17,846 nt of DNA, from contig BQKZ01000365.1 of the NCBI GenBank assembly GCA_036244855.1, forward strand, positions 139,842-157,687, in the 5' to 3' direction. The DNA comes from Temnopleurus reevesii (lineage: Eukaryota; Echinodermata; Echinoidea; Temnopleuroida; Temnopleuridae). Shown here piece after piece: positions 16,062-17,846 of this stretch. Made by a program: the position numbers and the translations under genes. The notes under the pieces were generated by a model. That model was not told the DNA's origin, ran no database searches, and worked only from the letters and a program-made list of their open reading frames with translations. Numbering within the stretch: the stretch's first letter is position 1; each line of letters opens with the position of its first letter.

Positions 16062-16636
16062 CCTTCCACTTTCGTCGCTCATCTTCGCGAAAATCTTTAA
16101 CCAGTGGGCGCTGTCCCGTTCAACCGATCAGATTACCGAAAACGGACTGATAAAGAATATTTATGACTAGACTGTCCAGAGGCCCGCGTGCTTGTTGAAA
16201 AGTACATTGACTCTTTACGAGTGTCTGTAATCCTTAATATACTTAATATAACATTGCAGTTCCTTTATTCGTCCCTACTTGATTTGTAATTGGCTGCCCT
16301 TCACATCCTGTTCTTTCTTTCTCTCCACCTCCTCATTTAGCTTTTTCTATATCCTTGTGCGTTCATTTCATTTCCTTGTCATTTCAATTATAATTAAGAT
16401 TCTGCTAGGATCGAAAGCTCAAACTCCTCTTTTACTTCATTTTACTCCACAGCTCTCCATTATGTTATTGGATATGAAGTTTCAGCAGTTCTCTTTATTT
16501 TATATACTTTTTAACGGACATGCTAGTGTCTCAATAGTCTTGTCAGTCCGTTTTAGGTTATCTGATTGGTCAACTGGGACAGCGCCCACTGCATGAAGAT
16601 TTTCGTGAAGTTGGCCTGGGTGACAAAAGTGGAAGG
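16062..16636. repeat. Inverted repeat pair, arms about 118 bp, spacer 338 bp
   Basis: The left arm 16062-16177 (CCTTCCACTTTCGTC to GACTGTCC) matches the reverse complement of 16516-16636 at about 75%, with a perfect block CAGTGGGCGCTGTCCC and AAAACGGACTGA. Reading outward to inward, both arms encode a related peptide: FAKIFNQWALSRSTDQIT on plus and FTKIFMQWALSQLTNQIT on minus. The right arm contains ACCAATCAG, an NF-Y-like CCAAT box. This could be the ends of an unknown transposon or an inverted duplication. Confidence 0.75.
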
Positions 16637-17795
16637 CCCAATAACCGATTGGCTGTCAAGGTACACAATGTACGTTGGCTGAACGTTACAGAAATCTGGT
16701 GAGAACTTAAGTTTCCTGCAGCGACTTCGCAACGGTGACAAACGCGAGAGATTCAACCATTTAAACAGGATGTTGAACTCAATGATCACTCATGTCAAGT
16801 GGCATTAATACTGAAGTTGAGAAAGGTGCTTACATTAATAATGAACAATATTGATAATCTTGATGTAATTTGATGAAATTTGGATAATGAAAATTTGCTG
16901 GTGCAATATGGGGCCGATCTTTTTAAGTAATTAAGAAGTTTTTTTCCCCCTTTTACAACCAAGACTAGCACGACTTGAATGCTTACACTCGGAGAATTTA
17001 TAACTATACTCACGCTTCCAAAAATGTCAGTAATTGCTAAGCAGAATGTGCAAACAACTATGCATGGTTTGGCCACATCCGACGAGATTACAAATAAACA
17101 AACGGAAGACACAGATTACATAGGGTGGGACTGATATCAATATTTGTCCAAAGAGGCCGTTCATAAGGGACAAAATTGACCATAGAATTTCCCAAATATG
17201 ACGGTTAAGGTCCTACAAATGTGTCAATAATAAGCGAAGTTACCTCCTTATCTGTATTGATGAATTCAAACTTACTTTTGAACTGAAGAATACAGCCTAT
17301 TTGCGTAAAATATGACGATTAGTAAGACGTGATGTCACCGAAATTTCGTTGTCTCCATGTAATCGTCGTGCAATGCATTGTGGGCCAGAATGTCAATTAA
17401 CTTTTCTACGTATTTTACTTTCCCAGAAACTTGTTGTCATAATATTCTATAATGTGACCATAAAAGGTATACTCTCTGAATATGACAGAGAATCACTATA
17501 GGGACATTTGGGCAGTATGTATATCTGCTGACATTATTTGTCAGTCGATACTTCGTGAGTCACCAAAACAAATTCACCAAAAAAATCTCGACTAGACTGC
17601 TGCCAAACTGCACTGGGGAAGGGGAGTGAAAAAAACATTTGTTACATGTTTTTGCATCTTGTGGGAGTTCTTTGCCTGAATAAGGAATCATAGCACTGAT
17701 TAGGACATAGAAATATGTGAGACATTATTTTGGGTAATTCAGCGCCACGAGATCCATGCTGAGGCAGAGAAACCGGCGCTATGCTAGAGACCACC
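16637..17795. other. No gene recognised
   Basis: Minus frames of 78 and 105 codons (16789-16553 and 17112-16795) lack known motifs. The first is partly the inverted-repeat arm. A strong minus-strand donor-like GTGAGTATAG lies at 17013-17004, but no supported exon precedes it. Confidence 0.45.
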
Positions 17796-17846
17796 ACCAT
17801 ATCGTCATCATCATCATATCATCATCATCATCATCATCATCATCAT
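17796..17846. repeat. (CAT)n microsatellite, truncated by window end
   Basis: ATCGTCATCATCATCATATC is followed by at least eight CAT units running off the edge. Confidence 0.95.

Noticed and set aside
17796..17846. CRISPR-like array of short repeats
   Set aside because: Pure trinucleotide microsatellite with no spacers.

Overview
The window reads as nuclear DNA of an animal, AT-rich and packed with short transposon relics. The only protein-coding gene that can be identified with confidence is SKP1, the adaptor subunit of SCF (Skp1-Cullin1-F-box) ubiquitin ligases. It lies on the minus strand with four coding exons between 14474 and 9051. The encoded protein is a complete 162 residues, and every coding junction keeps GT-AG and phase. 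The metazoan-type SKP1 sequence, the density of miniature inverted-repeat elements (MITEs), a tRNA-derived SINE and long trinucleotide runs suggest a marine invertebrate, perhaps an echinoderm such as a sea urchin. That assignment is tentative and was not tested by any search.

Layout. 1-3260: AT-rich DNA with one MITE (1971-2125) and no convincing gene. 3268-3830: a (TAC)n microsatellite, followed by two foldback insertions, including a double-hairpin element at 4007-4362 with TTA target duplications. 5129-5293: a MITE flanked by a perfect 17-bp duplication. 5965-6204: an element with GGTGTT-rich inverted ends. 6407-6831: an element with TA target sites. 6832-9050: SKP1 3' flank, including its unresolved 3' UTR, diverged tandem repeats and MITE remnants. 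9051-14474: SKP1. 14475 onward: a probable 5'-UTR intron, whose acceptor AG directly abuts the ATG. 15338-15376: a weak candidate first coding exon on the plus strand, divergent from SKP1. 16062-16636: an inverted pair of about 118-bp arms. 17796-17846: a (CAT)n run cut off by the window end.

The SKP1 introns are the main interest. Intron 1 (12906-14377) holds a long polypyrimidine tract against the exon 2 acceptor, a MITE and the SINE. Intron 2 (11918-12690) holds two decayed partial copies of exon 3 at an exact 101-bp spacing. Intron 3 (9087-11776) holds a MITE ending 13 bp from the exon 3 donor, a larger TTA-flanked element with a second transposon nested in it, a single N that looks like a haplotype or contig join, and a second long polypyrimidine tract against the exon 4 acceptor. 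The protein carries an unusual Cys-Ser-His in place of the usual Pro-Val-Trp ahead of the Asp-Gln-Glu-Phe-Leu-Lys-Val-Asp core. It also keeps the proline that is hydroxylated and glycosylated in Dictyostelium Skp1 and that vertebrates have lost.

Most long open frames are translations of microsatellites, purine tracts or transposons. I found no CRISPR array, rRNA, functional tRNA or bacterial-type operon.
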